A stretch of 64,000 nucleotides of DNA from assembly GCA_022113835.1 (NCBI GenBank), contig JAILWY010000010.1, positions 6,907,501 to 6,971,500 on the forward strand. The letters run 5' to 3'. The notes under the pieces are model-generated. The model was not told the DNA's origin and made no database searches. It saw nothing but the letters and a program-made list of their open reading frames with translations. Below are positions 47,550-61,180 of this stretch, one piece after another (the first letter of the stretch is position 1; each line of letters begins with the position of its first letter). Both the position numbers and the translations under genes were made by a program. This DNA comes from Atopsyche davidsoni (Eukaryota > Arthropoda > Insecta > Trichoptera > Hydrobiosidae).

Positions 47550-47910
47550 AGCGCAATGGGCGAGTCGGACGTCGTATGCGGTTTCTCATTTTCTCCGAGG
47601 AAGTCCGAGTCACATCTCGTGGAAGAAATCGCAAGTGGTCTGCGCGCCTCCAGCTCTCGAGCGCGCCGGTATTACAGCACTCGCCGTAATCGCGATCTTG
47701 AGAGCGAAACCACTGGCATGATTCAAGAGTCAGGTACAAGTCGGACACGACCGACTTTTCGCTTGAAAGCGAAAACGGCGGCGAGAGTGCGGAGAAAGAG
47801 AGGCCGCCCGAGACCGCTGGCGAGCCTCGCCAAGTGGACTGAACTTCCGTCCTGCATCAGACGAGCGCCGAGTGCGTCTGCAGATTTGGACGTGCCGCAA
47901 TCGTAGCCCT
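47550..47910. promoter_or_regulatory. CpG-rich patch upstream of FTZ-F1
   Basis: The patch has a plus-strand open frame of 116 codons (47556-47906), basic and Arg/Ser-rich, without recognisable domains. It probably reflects GC bias. It contains a GCCGAGT motif at 47867. Confidence 0.3.
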
Positions 47911-48299
47911 GGCGTTATTGCTATTATTCAAGATCGGCGTAACGAGCGCTCAGCGTTCAATGTTGGCGTCGGCGTGTGTCATGCAGTCTAGCATGGCAAT
48001 TTCCCTGCGTGCATCGACAATTCCCGCGTACTTATAAATATGTTTTTATTGCATTAACCTACTTTAAGTGATAAGCGCTAATGAAATAAAGAATTATAAA
48101 AAATCTAGAAAATACTACGTTATATGTAAAATAATAAGTTTGCAACGATATGGGTATTGTTATTTGTGTACGTTTAATTTGTATATTTATTAAGAGTGAC
48201 AAATATATAGTAGAATAATAATAAAGAATGCATTTCTTAGCAGTCGTTGAATTAATTTTGAGAATATCGCGATTTAAAAAAAAGGAAATACGACAGGAA

Positions 48300-50080
48300 A
48301 CAGGAGGAAAATATGTGCATGTTAGGTTGCCACCGATGGCCGCCGAGTTTGCCGGGACCACCGGCTGGGTTACGCGGAACGGTAACACGAGTAGCTGCCG
48401 AGTCGCTAACAAGCCAGCGGCTCGGGCGCGTGGTAATTCCTGGAGTGAAAAATTGGCGCACCGTAATGTGCAATAAATAATAAATTAAGGTCGGTAAGCG
48501 ACAGTGGTGCACTCTGCGCCAATATTGCGCTGGAAAATCATACCAAACGGAAAAGTCAAGTAGACATTTTTTTTACGATTAATGTATATGAACTAATACT
48601 TTTGCTAAGGTAAATCAGGCGGTGAGGTAATGTATAATATAGTTGACTAAAAAATTTCTAAACACTATGCGATAGTTGGAAAATGTACGCTGGTTTTCCA
48701 TTCGCGATAGACCGTGTCCACCGGCGGGCCCGCGTAGTCGAGAGATACCTTATAGATATCCGAAATTTACCAACACCTAAGCGGCCGGAGTGTGCAACCT
48801 TCGCAAAGATTTCTAAGGAGTTGTGCAATGCGACTAGAGCCGACTTGTCCTACGGCTGAATGTTCGGCAACGCTGTCTGATAAGTCTTTTTTAACAATTG
48901 TACTTGCGCCGGTCGCTCGTTACTGCGAGATAAGGCGCCTTATTCCAATACTGAGGAATGGTGATCGTGATTTACTCCGTCACGGGGTCAGATAAAAATT
49001 AACATTTCCACGTCTCCGCTGACGTTGGGCAACTCCGTAATTAAAGTCACTTTACCGGCTGTGGATTTTTACCGTTTTCGTGCGATGGCTGTCTGCTCAC
49101 AGTGCCGGTGATTAATTACTCGGCTCAGGAATAAGGACACGAATATCATATTTGAAGATCTACGGTGGAAAACGTGAAAGAAGCTCGCTAATTATTCCAT
49201 AGTTTACTGCGCAGCTAGAATCACCAGGCGATAACACGCGGGGTGGCGCTCGAGAGCCCCCTCGCGAGTTTTATTTTAGTAGTAAAACAGATATGTATAA
49301 ATATAAGGGTGAGGAATAAACAAGGAAGGTTTGCGTTTATCCGATCGGTAGTGATTTAATAGGAGCAGAATTAGTGGAATAACTGAAGGAGGTGCAGAAG
49401 GTTCCGCGCTAATAATCAGCATTTCTTGACCCTTCATCGTGACGCACGCGTGGTGAATATTAATTTCCAAATTCGACCTCAGGCTGATCATAGCGGTGCC
49501 AAAAAGATGCGATCGGCAGGCAGTTCACGTAAAAATCTCCGAATTACGATTACGCGAGCGTCGCTTTATAAATACAGAGTTCCTCGGGCCGGCCTCGCGC
49601 GTTCTCTCCTCATTATGATGTCACAGCGGCGCACTCCGCTGCCGGAGAAGCGAGTATCTGCGTAGCGATATTTTAATATCCGTCCCGCGTGCTTCGGGAG
49701 GGGACCTCGGCAAACGGAGCCAAGTGCAGTGTGTCAGTAGGTCAATACCGCCAGTCTATCACCTACACCTATGTTCATTACACGCGGACAGATCCTAATT
49801 ATTTCTCCCAGAAGCTCACCGAGTGTGCTGTTACGTAATAACATAATGCGGGCGCCCTGGCCGGCGGTCTCCTTCGCGCATAACCGATAAAATGAGGTTT
49901 AAGCAAAGTAGCGTAATGATACTGCGCCGAGGTTCACTCGGGTCTGCCGGGCCCTGTCGCGCCCCCTTATCTGCAAATTAGCAGCGCAGCGATGACATCG
50001 GTTGATTGAAAGTAGCTCGGCAACAAGTAGAACCGTGTCTGCCGCTCGTGGGTGCTCGTGTACACCATCCAAGCATGAGC
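48300..50080. promoter_or_regulatory. Extended CpG-rich region upstream of FTZ-F1
   Basis: Several CpG-rich blocks are separated by short AT-rich stretches. GCCGAGT motifs lie at 48342 and 48397, and the reverse at 49118. No protein-coding similarity is seen. It could contain a distal promoter of FTZ-F1. Confidence 0.3.
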
Positions 50081-53000
50081 ATAACATGTTTATTTGGAAT
50101 AAATCCAATGAAAGCTTCATTGCAAACAATATTTACAAAATATCATAAAAAATCATATTTAACAGTGCGAGTAAATTTGAAAGGAACAGGAAATTTCTAT
50201 ATTAATAATGAATGCATATACAACAGTAAATACACAAAACGAAACGTAATGTTCCTGCATGGGGAATTACCGAATTAAAAACTATGTCGTCACATAAGCA
50301 CTTCCATGAGTTCGTTCATAAAATAACAGCTTCAATGAACCGTAGTGAGACCATGCTCATTGATATTCCAGACTAATAGTGAATATTGTTTTTTTTCTAA
50401 ATCATCAATCAGCAACAAGCTGTCGATACAAACCTATCTCAATAATTCGGTATCTTTTCATTTTGGTCAGTAGGTCAATGATAAGCGACATCATATATTT
50501 TTTTATCTCTTGATTATTACATCAGTTCCATTCCACCGATCGCTGAATCAAGTATGTATGAGATTTATTTTTTACATTTCAGTTGAAAACGAGAGTCTGT
50601 TTCTTTGACACAGTGAAATTACATTTATAAGATATATATGTAAATTAAAATTTAACTAGATTTTTTTAAGAAAATTCAAATTAAAAAATCTATAAAATAA
50701 AAAGTTTTAATTGTAATTAATAAATATGTAATCATGTATGAAAATGCCATATTTATTTACAGAATGCAGTAAAGCCAGCGATACAACTATTATATACCAG
50801 CATTAATATGAATATATTTTTACAATTACAGTGCCTGTCCCCTTTACATAATACAAACGAAACGTATATGTAATGTAAAATTATCACAAAACTGACTAAC
50901 GGGACTTAAAACCTTTTCTGGAGTGAGTCACAACTGCATGACGCCCGAGCGGGATCAGACAGCACCGAAGTGTTATTTATTGCATCTTTCTCCCCGACTC
51001 CAGGTAACCGTTATTGCGACCGGAGAATACTGTTCTCTCATGTTCAGAATCCAAGCGTGTAATACAGGTAGATACTTTGTTTTATTTTTTACTTGCATGC
51101 AGAACTATGCAGAACGTTAGCAATAACAATACTGGATGGGAGAGTGATTAAAAGAGCACAACAGCATGTCTTTGACAACCTGCGCCCTTTTCAATATTCT
51201 CTTACGAAAATTCAAAGAAATTCTCACAAAGGGCGCACGCTGCTCTTCATTACGGACAAATACATTGTGCTTTATTTTTTCTTTAAAACGTAGAAAGCCT
51301 ATTCTGTAATTATTTATTAGTATATGACTGTCCGCTGACAGGTATCCCCAATGATGTCCCAACACAGCTCTGTTCTTAAAAGAAAGACTGCACGACAAAA
51401 CAAAAGTAATATATAAAAGTGTTATTTATTGTAGGTTTGCACACACTGAAATACACCTTTATACTTAATGTACCTATTTTTTGAAATATGTTTGTAGAAA
51501 TGCATTATTGCACTTTGTTTATGAAAACACATATCTTATCGTTTTGTAATCGAAACAAGATAAAGAAAAACGTTAAGTATTGAGTTAAGTACATTTTAAT
51601 AAATAATTTAACAACAATTTGATCAAGATCGAGAATTATACATAAAATTTAGTGTCATAGCCGATGAATCTTGAAAATTGGATTCGTGTGAGATTATTAT
51701 TTGAATAATTATTGGAATATCCATGTGCATTACAACTGAATGTGTTCAGTAATATTAGTTTTAAAGTTGAGCTGGCAAAGCACAAGAGCCAGGTGACACA
51801 CATGACAGACTGTGGCTTTAAAATAATATATTATTTTTTGAAATATAATATCACGTACTCGTCGAAGTGTAGCTATGAGGAATTCACCCAGATCATATTA
51901 AAAGTAATATTCAAACATTTCCTCTTAGAATAATAATGTTTAGCGGCTTGTGTAGTTTGAATATGTTTTTTAAATAAGGCAATAAACTTTTACCTGAAAG
52001 CAGAGTCGGGGCTGAACAGAAAGGTTATTCTTACCGATTCTATTTTTGGAAAAATGCCGAGTCGGTTTGTAAGACCAGTATGACTTAGTCATAATTAAAC
52101 AATACCTTTTCAACAAAGGTCATTAAATGAAACAGTCGTACAACCAGAACATTATTTAAATCTGATGTCTGCTTTTTGTCTGATGAAGATTCGTAACATT
52201 TTATATAATTGATAACCTTAAAAATAATTCATAATTTCAAATTCATTAACTTTCCTTATCAAATCATAAAATAAAACTGTTTGTCAGAGGCGTGTTAACA
52301 AATAAGTAGTTCTTACTGAATTCTTATACATTATTTATTATTAGCAACGTCGCTTTTGGGCGGTGTATTCCTCGAGTCTTTTAGTCATTTCACGTATGAA
52401 TAATTTTTCTTAAATAATACAATCTTTGAAATTGATGTAATAAAGAATTAAAAACGTAACTCAAAATGTTTAGTTTACATAGTAAAGTTTTACGGCATTT
52501 TAATATGGATATATTTACTAGATTAGGTACCGTCAGCGATCCTTGGCAGTTTGCACGATCGTGCCTAAATGAGATTCGACGAGCAAACAATCAATCAATC
52601 GGAATTCAAGAATTGCCCATTGGATTATGATGCCATTCTTAAATATTTGAATTGGTGAACCGGTCAAAATATAAAATAATAGCGAGTCCAACTTTGCTGG
52701 ACATCGCACTCGGCTTACTCACTGGGCATGTTTGCTTATCGTGCAACAATTTTTCATTTATTTATTATTTGTTAACAATAATGGCACAATACACATTTGC
52801 ATTTTGTATTATATGCAGAATCTTTTTTACAGTTCAAAATAAAGACACTAGAAATTGTTTACCAAAGCAAATAGTAGAAGCTATTATTTACTATTTCACT
52901 AATTAAAAAAAACAACAAAATGCACTTTTCCAATGATAGCATCTTTGTTATTGGTAAAAAAATACTGTACTGTGAAAAGAAACATATCTTTTTATATTCC

Positions 53001-53809
53001 TGACAGAATATGAAACATGCAACGGCGTGATTGTTTAATTTAAAAAAATAAGGTATACAATAGTAATTTCGAATTGATAATTGTTTTTCCAGCTTCTTAC
53101 TTAGTGCAGTTATGAGTAAATATATTAAAAAAATATATAACCTGAGATAATACTAAAAATTATAGCTAAATAAGTACACGGTGATATCGGGAGCAACCTT
53201 TACAATTTAACGAGACGGATTTCGCTGAATCTCCTGAAGTCCGTATTTGCCTAAATTAAAAGTGCAGCTGAATCGTCCTTAATATCAAAAAATAAAATTT
53301 AGCTTTTTCCTTTAATATATAAATTGGATAGAAACATTACTGGTTGCATTAAACCTACCTTAAAATTTAATTTTTACGGGTGGTCTTATTAATTTGATAT
53401 TTGATATCGCGCGCGACTAAAATTAAATAAGTTAATTCATATACATTGTTTATTTTGTAAAACGATACTATATACTTATTAAATGTGAAGTTTGTTTAAA
53501 TTAAATAATTTGTTCTCATACTGTTAATATTTTTAGGAAACACTTTAGCGTGAATTTTATTTCTAGATACTCTAATTTCATATTTGTGTCAGAGATAATT
53601 TATAAAATAAATCATATTAAATATTTATATTGGTAGTTAGTCCACGTGCGAATATAAGAGTATAAAATTCTATTCACGTGGATTTCTCACCAAAAATTTA
53701 TCAACATCTCAAAAAAAACATTATTTACTGATTGGTTCATTCTATAATATTTGAATTATAAGCTTTCATGAACATTAAATATGCAAGTTTTAACTAATCA
53801 TAGCAAAAG

Positions 53810-54140
53810 CCAAAGCGCCTGTGGTAATGCAACGAGGACGGGGGGAGGGAAATTAGAGCTGTGCTCCCGCGGACCCGCCAGGTCGGGGGATCGCCATATT
53901 GCCGGCGGTCCTTTATTCGAGTGCATTTGAACGGCCGAGTCGCCAGGCCCACACAATGCCCGGCAAGCCGTCCGTTTTAAGCTTTTTATAATGAGCGATC
54001 GTCGTTAAACAAAGAAAATGAACGCAGTCCACCGAGTGCCGAGAGCGAGTTGCGAGAGCCGGGCTGTGTGGGTGACGTGCACACCGCGCCGGACGCGTCG
54101 GTGCAGTCGCGGATGTAGTACTCGTTCCGCAACGTGCAAG
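53810..54140. promoter_or_regulatory. CpG-rich patch
   Basis: A GC-rich block with GCCGAGT at 53934 and overlapping frames on both strands. No product is recognised. Confidence 0.25.
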
Positions 54141-55217
54141 CAGTGTTGCCAACTCTTAACATTGAATATTACTAGAAGTAGGCGCAAAAGTATCACTAAT
54201 CGTTAAAATAAGCCTTTAATGTTCTATAAGAATTGACAAAGACATAACACCAGGAAAATATTTTTCAACGCCGTTTTCTTCACATTGAGGATAGCCCTAC
54301 AAATTCTAGCGTGTAAATATTTTTTTGGTATTTTATGATAAGGCTTGAGTGTTTGACATTTGAATGCAAACTGTCGTAAGTCTCTGACTGCACCGCCTCG
54401 GCAGGTTACACCGAAATAACTGATTACCCATACGCGTAGCAATAGTAAGCGTGTTGCCTTAGACATACTATACTGCCGCTGTAGGTAGGAATTGCATCCA
54501 CGGAGTGCATTGCATTTGTTGTTATAATAAGTTCAGACAGAACATCTATAATAATGCATTGCAAAAAAAATGTATATTATAATAATATAATGTCCAAAAT
54601 GGTATAATTTTACCAAATTATATATATTCAAAATACTTAACGAGATAATTTAAATTTCATTAAAAATGAAAAAAAAGAGGCAAAGTAATTATTTTTCAAG
54701 AGATGATTATTCCATAATTTCTTGATATATTTTTTATATCCAGAAGTATAAAAAATCAATTAGAAAATATGCTTATTTCATTATACTAAGCGCACACATT
54801 TTACGGAAATAAGATCGATTCAAATTGATATTCCTAGTCTATAACAATACTGCCATAGATTCTACATAATATTATAATATAAAATTTGTGCCTCCCCTGA
54901 CGTAACCGGCGCACGATTGCTGGCGTTTGCATCCTCATATTGGATAAAGAGGAAGTTATGTTCCGCTTAGAGCACCCCACCTGCATCCTACATACATCCT
55001 CAACTATAGGGTTTCATAGTTTGGGTTGCACATGACGTATCCTCGGATTTTATACACTTATTATGAATTGATTAAATCATTTTTCTTTTTGATTGTATGT
55101 AGAACCTCCAGGTCAATTATCTTATACCTCGGTGTGGTACACTTTATATCGCTTAATTACCTCTATTTTTTTTTGAAATCCACTCCATTATGTAAAATAA
55201 AAAAATGCAAGTATATG

Positions 55218-55384
55218 TCAATATTTTTGACAGAAAGTATTTGGTGGAATTCTATTTTAATACATTAAATGAAAATAATTTCGTGATTTTTCCACATTCA
55301 TTTGTGAATGCCAACGAAACAGGATAGCGAAATCGATCACCATTAAAATTAAAAAAAAAAGTGGAAAAATATAAGTATATTTAC
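55218..55384. mobile_element. Fold-back MITE-like element, copy 5 (diverged)
   Basis: It has the left end CAATATTTTTGACAGAAAGT and ATTTGGTGGAATTC. Degenerate arms follow, containing GTGATTTTTCCACATTC and GCGAAATCGATCACCATTAA. The central part is decayed. Confidence 0.65.
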
Positions 55385-55495
55385 TAAAAGTATTCAGATA
55401 TAGATTATCATAATACTACGTAAAATTAATATTAGTTAAATTACGAAGTATTTTCATAACATTTCAGTCTACCGAGAAAGTACACTTGTAATCGA

Positions 55496-55745
55496 TGTTG
55501 GATGTAGGTCTCTTTCAATAAACCAAGTCGCCGACAGTCCTTCGTGTACCCGGCACTTCTTGCAGCCACCTCGTGATTTAATTAAACTTTCTTCGATGTA
55601 GACTCTATCTCGCATGTAAACTCTCAGCGTCGCCTCTCTGAAGCTCGTCGAGTGACTTGGAATTTTCGGATAAGGTCAGCTGTCAGAGCCGGAGTCTGTG
55701 CTCCATAAGTGAGCACTGCTCGAATACCAAAGTTCTGAGCCACGG
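55496..55745 (-). pseudogene. RTE-like LINE remnant (C-terminal part of reverse transcriptase)
   Basis: The minus-strand frame reads ...VLTYGAQTPALTADLIRKFQ VTRRASERR... This is close to the [IV]LTYGAETW.LT..L.KL.VTQRAMERR segment that follows the polymerase domain of RTE-type LINEs. A stop and altered residues show it is dead. It lies just beyond a fold-back element. Confidence 0.7.
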
Positions 55746-56089
55746 TGAATCTTTATTTTGAGAATGTGACTGAATTTGCAGAACACTTCCAAGCTTTAAT
55801 TAATTTTTCACTTTTTGCATGATAATTTTACATATTATTATTAGTAAATAATATGCCTATAAATAGTTATACGTATTTGTAAATGGTATTAATAGTTTAA
55901 TAAATGTTTGCTATCGTGTTTTTATAAAAAAAAAATATTATGTAAATATATTTTTTTTTATATAGGTATACCAAAAGTATTATTAGTTAAAAACGATTTT
56001 TTTTAAAGCACAGTTATAAATTTATCCATGCGTTTTATACACGTTGCAACACGAATGGCTCTGAAAAATTGGTAGCTGAACTTTCATCC

Positions 56090-56400
56090 TGTTCAGCCAG
56101 GGCGGGGGTCGGAGGGCTGATTACTCATGCCCGCCATTGAGTCTTTTCAGTCTCCGCTTGTGGAAACGTCGCGGCCGGCCGCGTACACACAGCGCGCACA
56201 CAGGCACGCCGCATGCAGGCAACAACTACACGCGCACGCCATAATCTATTTCAAGCTCCGATGATGGCGGTGACCCAGTTTCGGAGCGCAGTCGACCGAC
56301 TAACAAACGACGAAACGTAAGGCCGGTTTGAGCCGCGCCGCAAGCTCAAGTCGCGCGCACAGTCAACTGGATTTTCCGCAAGGAAAATCACACATCGGCG
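56090..56400. promoter_or_regulatory. CpG-rich patch
   Basis: A GC-rich, CpG-dense block in AT-rich DNA. No coding similarity is seen. Confidence 0.25.
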
Positions 56401-57575
56401 AATTTAATAATTAGGTATTCGAAATGTATGAATTCAACTTAAACGGACGTGATAACTGAAACAACATCACTAGTGAGATACCGTCTTTTAAAAACACCAG
56501 TTTTTTACATAATACAAATTATCAAAAATAAGGAAATGTTACATGATTGCATATAACTATAACAAAATATTAGCTTGTTTCTGAGAATGAGACGGAATTT
56601 TATGCACAGTTCGAGAAATAAATCATGAAAAAAATAGTTACTGCTCAACAACCAGCAAATTAAGTAATCAAGTGTTATGCTAGAAACTAATAACACTATT
56701 TCGCCTCTTGGATGTACACTTTTATCATTTATAATGCAAATTATTCAACAACGTCGCTCAAGTGCACCCCCATGACAGTATCTATAATGACATAGCGTGG
56801 TTGCAATGGAAAAATTACATTGAAGAACTTGCTAAAATAAATATTTTATTGGATTATCCTATATATACATACACATAAATATACGCGTGTGTATCTGAAT
56901 ATAAATAAATTACACTCTACCTCCGGCATTGATAAGCATAAGGTATAATTTTCAATCACTTGTAATTTAAAGGCATAAGCGTTCCTAGTAATTTAAAGTT
57001 GCAAGGGAATCGGCCTTAGCTCGAATAGGGCACTTATTTATAAAAAGAAGCAACACTCGTTATGATCAAGATTTCATATTTATCATGATAAGCCTGTAAC
57101 AGATTGTGCAGATTAAAGGTCTCGTGGAAATGTTATTAATATGATTCTAAAGCTGAGTAGGGCGGTTTTATAAATAAAATATTGTAACTTGTTTATGTCC
57201 AGCTAACAATCATCGTAAAATTTTGCATTGGATTTGCCTAGTAGGAGATGACCTTTTTTCAGATTTCCTCCGCATTATGTAATTACTCTATAACTTCGAA
57301 TACAGAAGCTTTAATAAGAATGACGTAAATAACACACCGTAGATATTCCGGATAAAAATATCCATGTAGTTAAATAATAACAGCGATGGATAATATTTAA
57401 AAAAAAACCGGCAAATCATGTTACTAAAATCAAATTATTATTTAAATTTCTTCTGTATGTCGACATTAATTGATATGTTAAAACTATACTTCAAGTTAAT
57501 AAAAAATAATGCTAATTATATGAGAACAAGTTTACACCAAGCTTAATACGTAATTAAGTGAAAAAAACATTTAAT

Positions 57576-57592
57576 AATATATATATATATAT
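57576..57592. repeat. Short AT microsatellite
   Basis: About eight AT units in AT-rich intergenic DNA. Confidence 0.8.
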
Positions 57593-57962
57593 TAAAAAAT
57601 TTCTGATTCCCTTATTAGGCGATATCATACCCTTGGGGCTGCTAGTTGCATTGAGGGAGAGTTACTGAGCAATAAAGGATGATAAGTAGTAATAATAATT
57701 GACCTGAGTTTATTATATTTGATTCGTTATACCTCATTTTAAAATAATCAACTTTAAGCTATTTATTTTTAATTTTAAAAAGTACACGCTTTCAAGTAAA
57801 GATGAATACCACAAACCTCGATATTAACTGTCATTTATTTGTTCTTGGTGATTTTATATCAACATATTTTTTTTATTATTTTAATCATATATGACGTAAC
57901 TTATATAACCATGTGCCAATTCTCATATTTAAATACCGTTGCCCGAGTTTCTATAAAAAAAA

Positions 57963-58070
57963 CTCAAGCCAGGTGTGATACTCCCATGATTAGTGGAATT
58001 ATATATTCTACTCCTTGGTGCATACACAGCCTTCCCTGCAACAATTAAATGAAGAATAACAGGTGGATGT
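57963..58070 (+). repeat. Diverged ~110-bp repeat, unit A
   Basis: It shares AAGCC-GGTGTGAT-CTCCCA-GAT, CCTTGGTG and AGGTGGA-GTTTTC-T in the same order with unit B, 313 nt further on. Confidence 0.6.
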
Positions 58071-58275
58071 TTTCTTTCGATGACTTGTAATTTTCTCTGT
58101 TATTTAACATTATGAAAATCCATTTTATGGGATGCCAAATTATAGGATGCCGAAGTCCCTGGTATAAATGTGTATATTTAAAGAACTACGATAATCTAAA
58201 TGGGAAAATATCATACTAGTACGTTTATAAATTGTCCTTTTATAGATACTTATTAGCGGCACGTAGGAATAAAGA

Positions 58276-58400
58276 GCCTAAGCCCGGTGTGATGCTCCCA
58301 CGATAAGCTATTCCTGTCCTTGGTGTGTATCGAAGTTGTTATGTACCGGGAGCCATTCCTCAGACAGTTCAAGGAAGATGAATAAGCAGGTGGAAGGTTT
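58276..58400 (+). repeat. Diverged ~110-bp repeat, unit B
   Basis: It contains AAGCCCGGTGTGATGCTCCC, CCTTGGTGTG and CAGGTGGAAGGTTTTCCCGT. It is a paralogue of unit A. The source element was not identified. Confidence 0.6.
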
Positions 58401-60919
58401 TCCCGTCCCTATAAATTTAAAAAATGCATTTTGCATACCTTTAAGTTAATAATCTATGCGAAATTAGAGGATATGGAAGCTTTCGGTAGAATAATACATT
58501 ATAAATATTAAAATATGCAGGATAAATACCAAAATCAGGACAAGCAGTTTTTCCACACAATAATGTAAGTATAAATTAATATAAATTCACATAATAAATC
58601 TCGCGGGCTTCTTATTTTATAATCTTCTTCATCGGGTGCCTCTCCTCGGAGGAGGTTGGCGACCTTTTCACTGAGCATATTCTCATGCTGAGCCAGTGTT
58701 CATGGTTTTCTATTTTAATCATTTACAAAGTAAAGTATTTGAGCGTTAATTTGTACAAAAATTATTTTAAAAACGCTACAGTTTCTATGTATAAATATAT
58801 TTTAAGGCAAACAATGCTTTGTTTAATATTCTATATTATTTGTGACCAATTAGTTTTAGATTTAAAGGATAAAAATAAAAATAAATATTTTAAATTTTAT
58901 TCATATTTTTTTGTCACAATTTTATAAACAAAAGATTTTTAAATAAATTCCAAACGACAAGATTTTTTTGAGTGTGCCATTTAGTTAATTAAATATGTTA
59001 TATAATATTGTATGCAGTAATAGTCATCCTGGCCGGGAGATGAGGGGTAATCAGTTGCAGTTTATTTCAATAAAGAGGCAATTACACCACGGAAGTGGGG
59101 TCTATACAAGCAATAAAGCTTCGCCGTACCTTGGAATATATTTTAATCAATCTAAATATGCAAATTACATAATATTTATTGATAAATTTATATATATATA
59201 TAAGTATATAAACTATCATACCTAAATTATTAAATAAATATAATAATAAATACAACATAAATAAAAATAAACGTATTAAAAAGCAAGGACTTTAAGTCTG
59301 ATGTACTTTAGCAAGCGAAAGCGCTCACAAACATAAATTATCATAATTTCCTAACAAATATTAATATTTGTTGTTTGTTACTCAGATTTTGAGTTCGCCA
59401 TGTCACTGAATTACACTAGAAGTAGAGTGTGTATAATTCTGATGTAGACGATTCTAAAAATAACCATTAATTTTTTTATGTACCCTTCTTATTTAAGACT
59501 AGGAGACAGAGAAGAGACATGAAGTTTATTTACATATTATTTAAATAATTATATTACGTAGTAAATATGTGTATTGAATAGGATTTATCGGAGACGAGTT
59601 TCTAGATCTGTGAAATTAGTTATATACAAATAAAACTTCTTGATCCGTTGACCCACCCTTCTGCATACTTAATGTGTCAAGTATTAATTTATCAGTGTTT
59701 CCTTTCCCACGATAACATACATGCCCGGTTGCTAAGGAGTATTTGAATATTAATTAAAATTAAACGTACTTATAAGGAAAGAATATGGATGTTAATTTGT
59801 GTATATGCGATACTGATATCGCGAAATTCAAGCAATATATTTGTTTTAAAATATAATTGAATAATGCACATTAAGTTTATTTTAGACCTAACAGAAAAAA
59901 AATATTTTTAGCAAATTATATATTATGTTGTATATTTATTAATTTAATTGACTAAAAAATATAAAAACCACACCAAGAGTAAAGCACAGATTTAAAGAAC
60001 GATCAATAATTATTCATTTTACTAAGAAGAGATAGACGTAGTACGGTTGCTAATTTTCTAGATTATTCCAAAAAGGGAATTCATCACGTTAACAAAATTA
60101 CTGTTACGATTTTGAAAGCTTGCAGGCTGACAAAATAAATGTCCGTATATTATGGAGAAGTTTTGGGATTCGAAAAGCTCGGAGAGTCTTAATTTAACCC
60201 TAAGTATCTCCTGACCTAGTTGAGTCATCCTTAAGAATATTTAATGCAGTAGATATCAGTTCTAATTACCCAGTGGTTGTATTTCCCACAACAATGTACG
60301 TGTTGCGTTGCTATGGAGATATTAAATATTAACTTGCTGCATTTTTAATATCACTGTGCATTGCGAGTATTAGATTATTCATTTAGAAAAAAGTCCGTGG
60401 CTGTAATACGTGAAAGCTCCTTGACATATTTCCCTCACGTGAATTAATAATTTTCCTTGTTTTGCTAGGTCCGAAAACGAATAAGACATTAGGTTTATTT
60501 TCAGAGAACGACACTGAATTACATGAAAATATATTACGCGAAGCGGCTACCGAGAAAATTCATTTTAGAGGAAAGATACATTTTTGTTAAAATATCTGAG
60601 ATTACATTTCGCATGCAAATAAGATATCGTTTATTATTCTTAAAAAGAATACACAAAAATGTTAACCGATACAAATATCGATAAGCTTACTATTTAACAA
60701 TTTCAAATCAAATAAAAGTACAAATTAGGTAAATCAAGAAAAATATTCAACTTTTTGACCCATTATGCAAATTGAACTTTAATTTTTTTTTTTAAATACA
60801 GGTCATCATTACATAGTTTCCTGGAAAATGAAGTGTTATGTGAAATCTTTTAAGTGCAAATAAATGATAAGATTTTGAAAACTTATCGAAACAAATATAT
60901 TTTTAGTCAAGTCACAGAT

Positions 60920-61180
60920 CACTCGGGCACGCAAGGTTTGAAGTCAAGCAGGGATAAGAGGCGCCTCCGCTAAATGGGGCGCGCGGGGCATGTGGGTCAG
61001 TCCGGGACGAGTGCTAGGGCAGCCTACTGAACTTGAACTCATTCGCCGGCATCTCAGTGTTTACGGCCGCGCTCCTCCGTCTCCGGCCCATCTCGCCGCC
61101 GCCGCTGGACCGGGCGTGACTCAACGCGTCCAGCGTAGCGCCAGGACCTCACAATGCCCATCGCACCGTAAACACGACAA
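60920..61180. promoter_or_regulatory. CpG-rich patch with HR3-like half-site
   Basis: A GC-rich block containing CATGTGGGTCA (60989-60999, 10 of 11 consensus positions). No coding product is recognised. Confidence 0.25.

Noticed and set aside
47556..47906. Plus-strand frame of 116 codons, basic
   Set aside because: No recognisable domain or splice context; it lies in a CpG-rich patch. A real exon cannot be excluded but is not supported.
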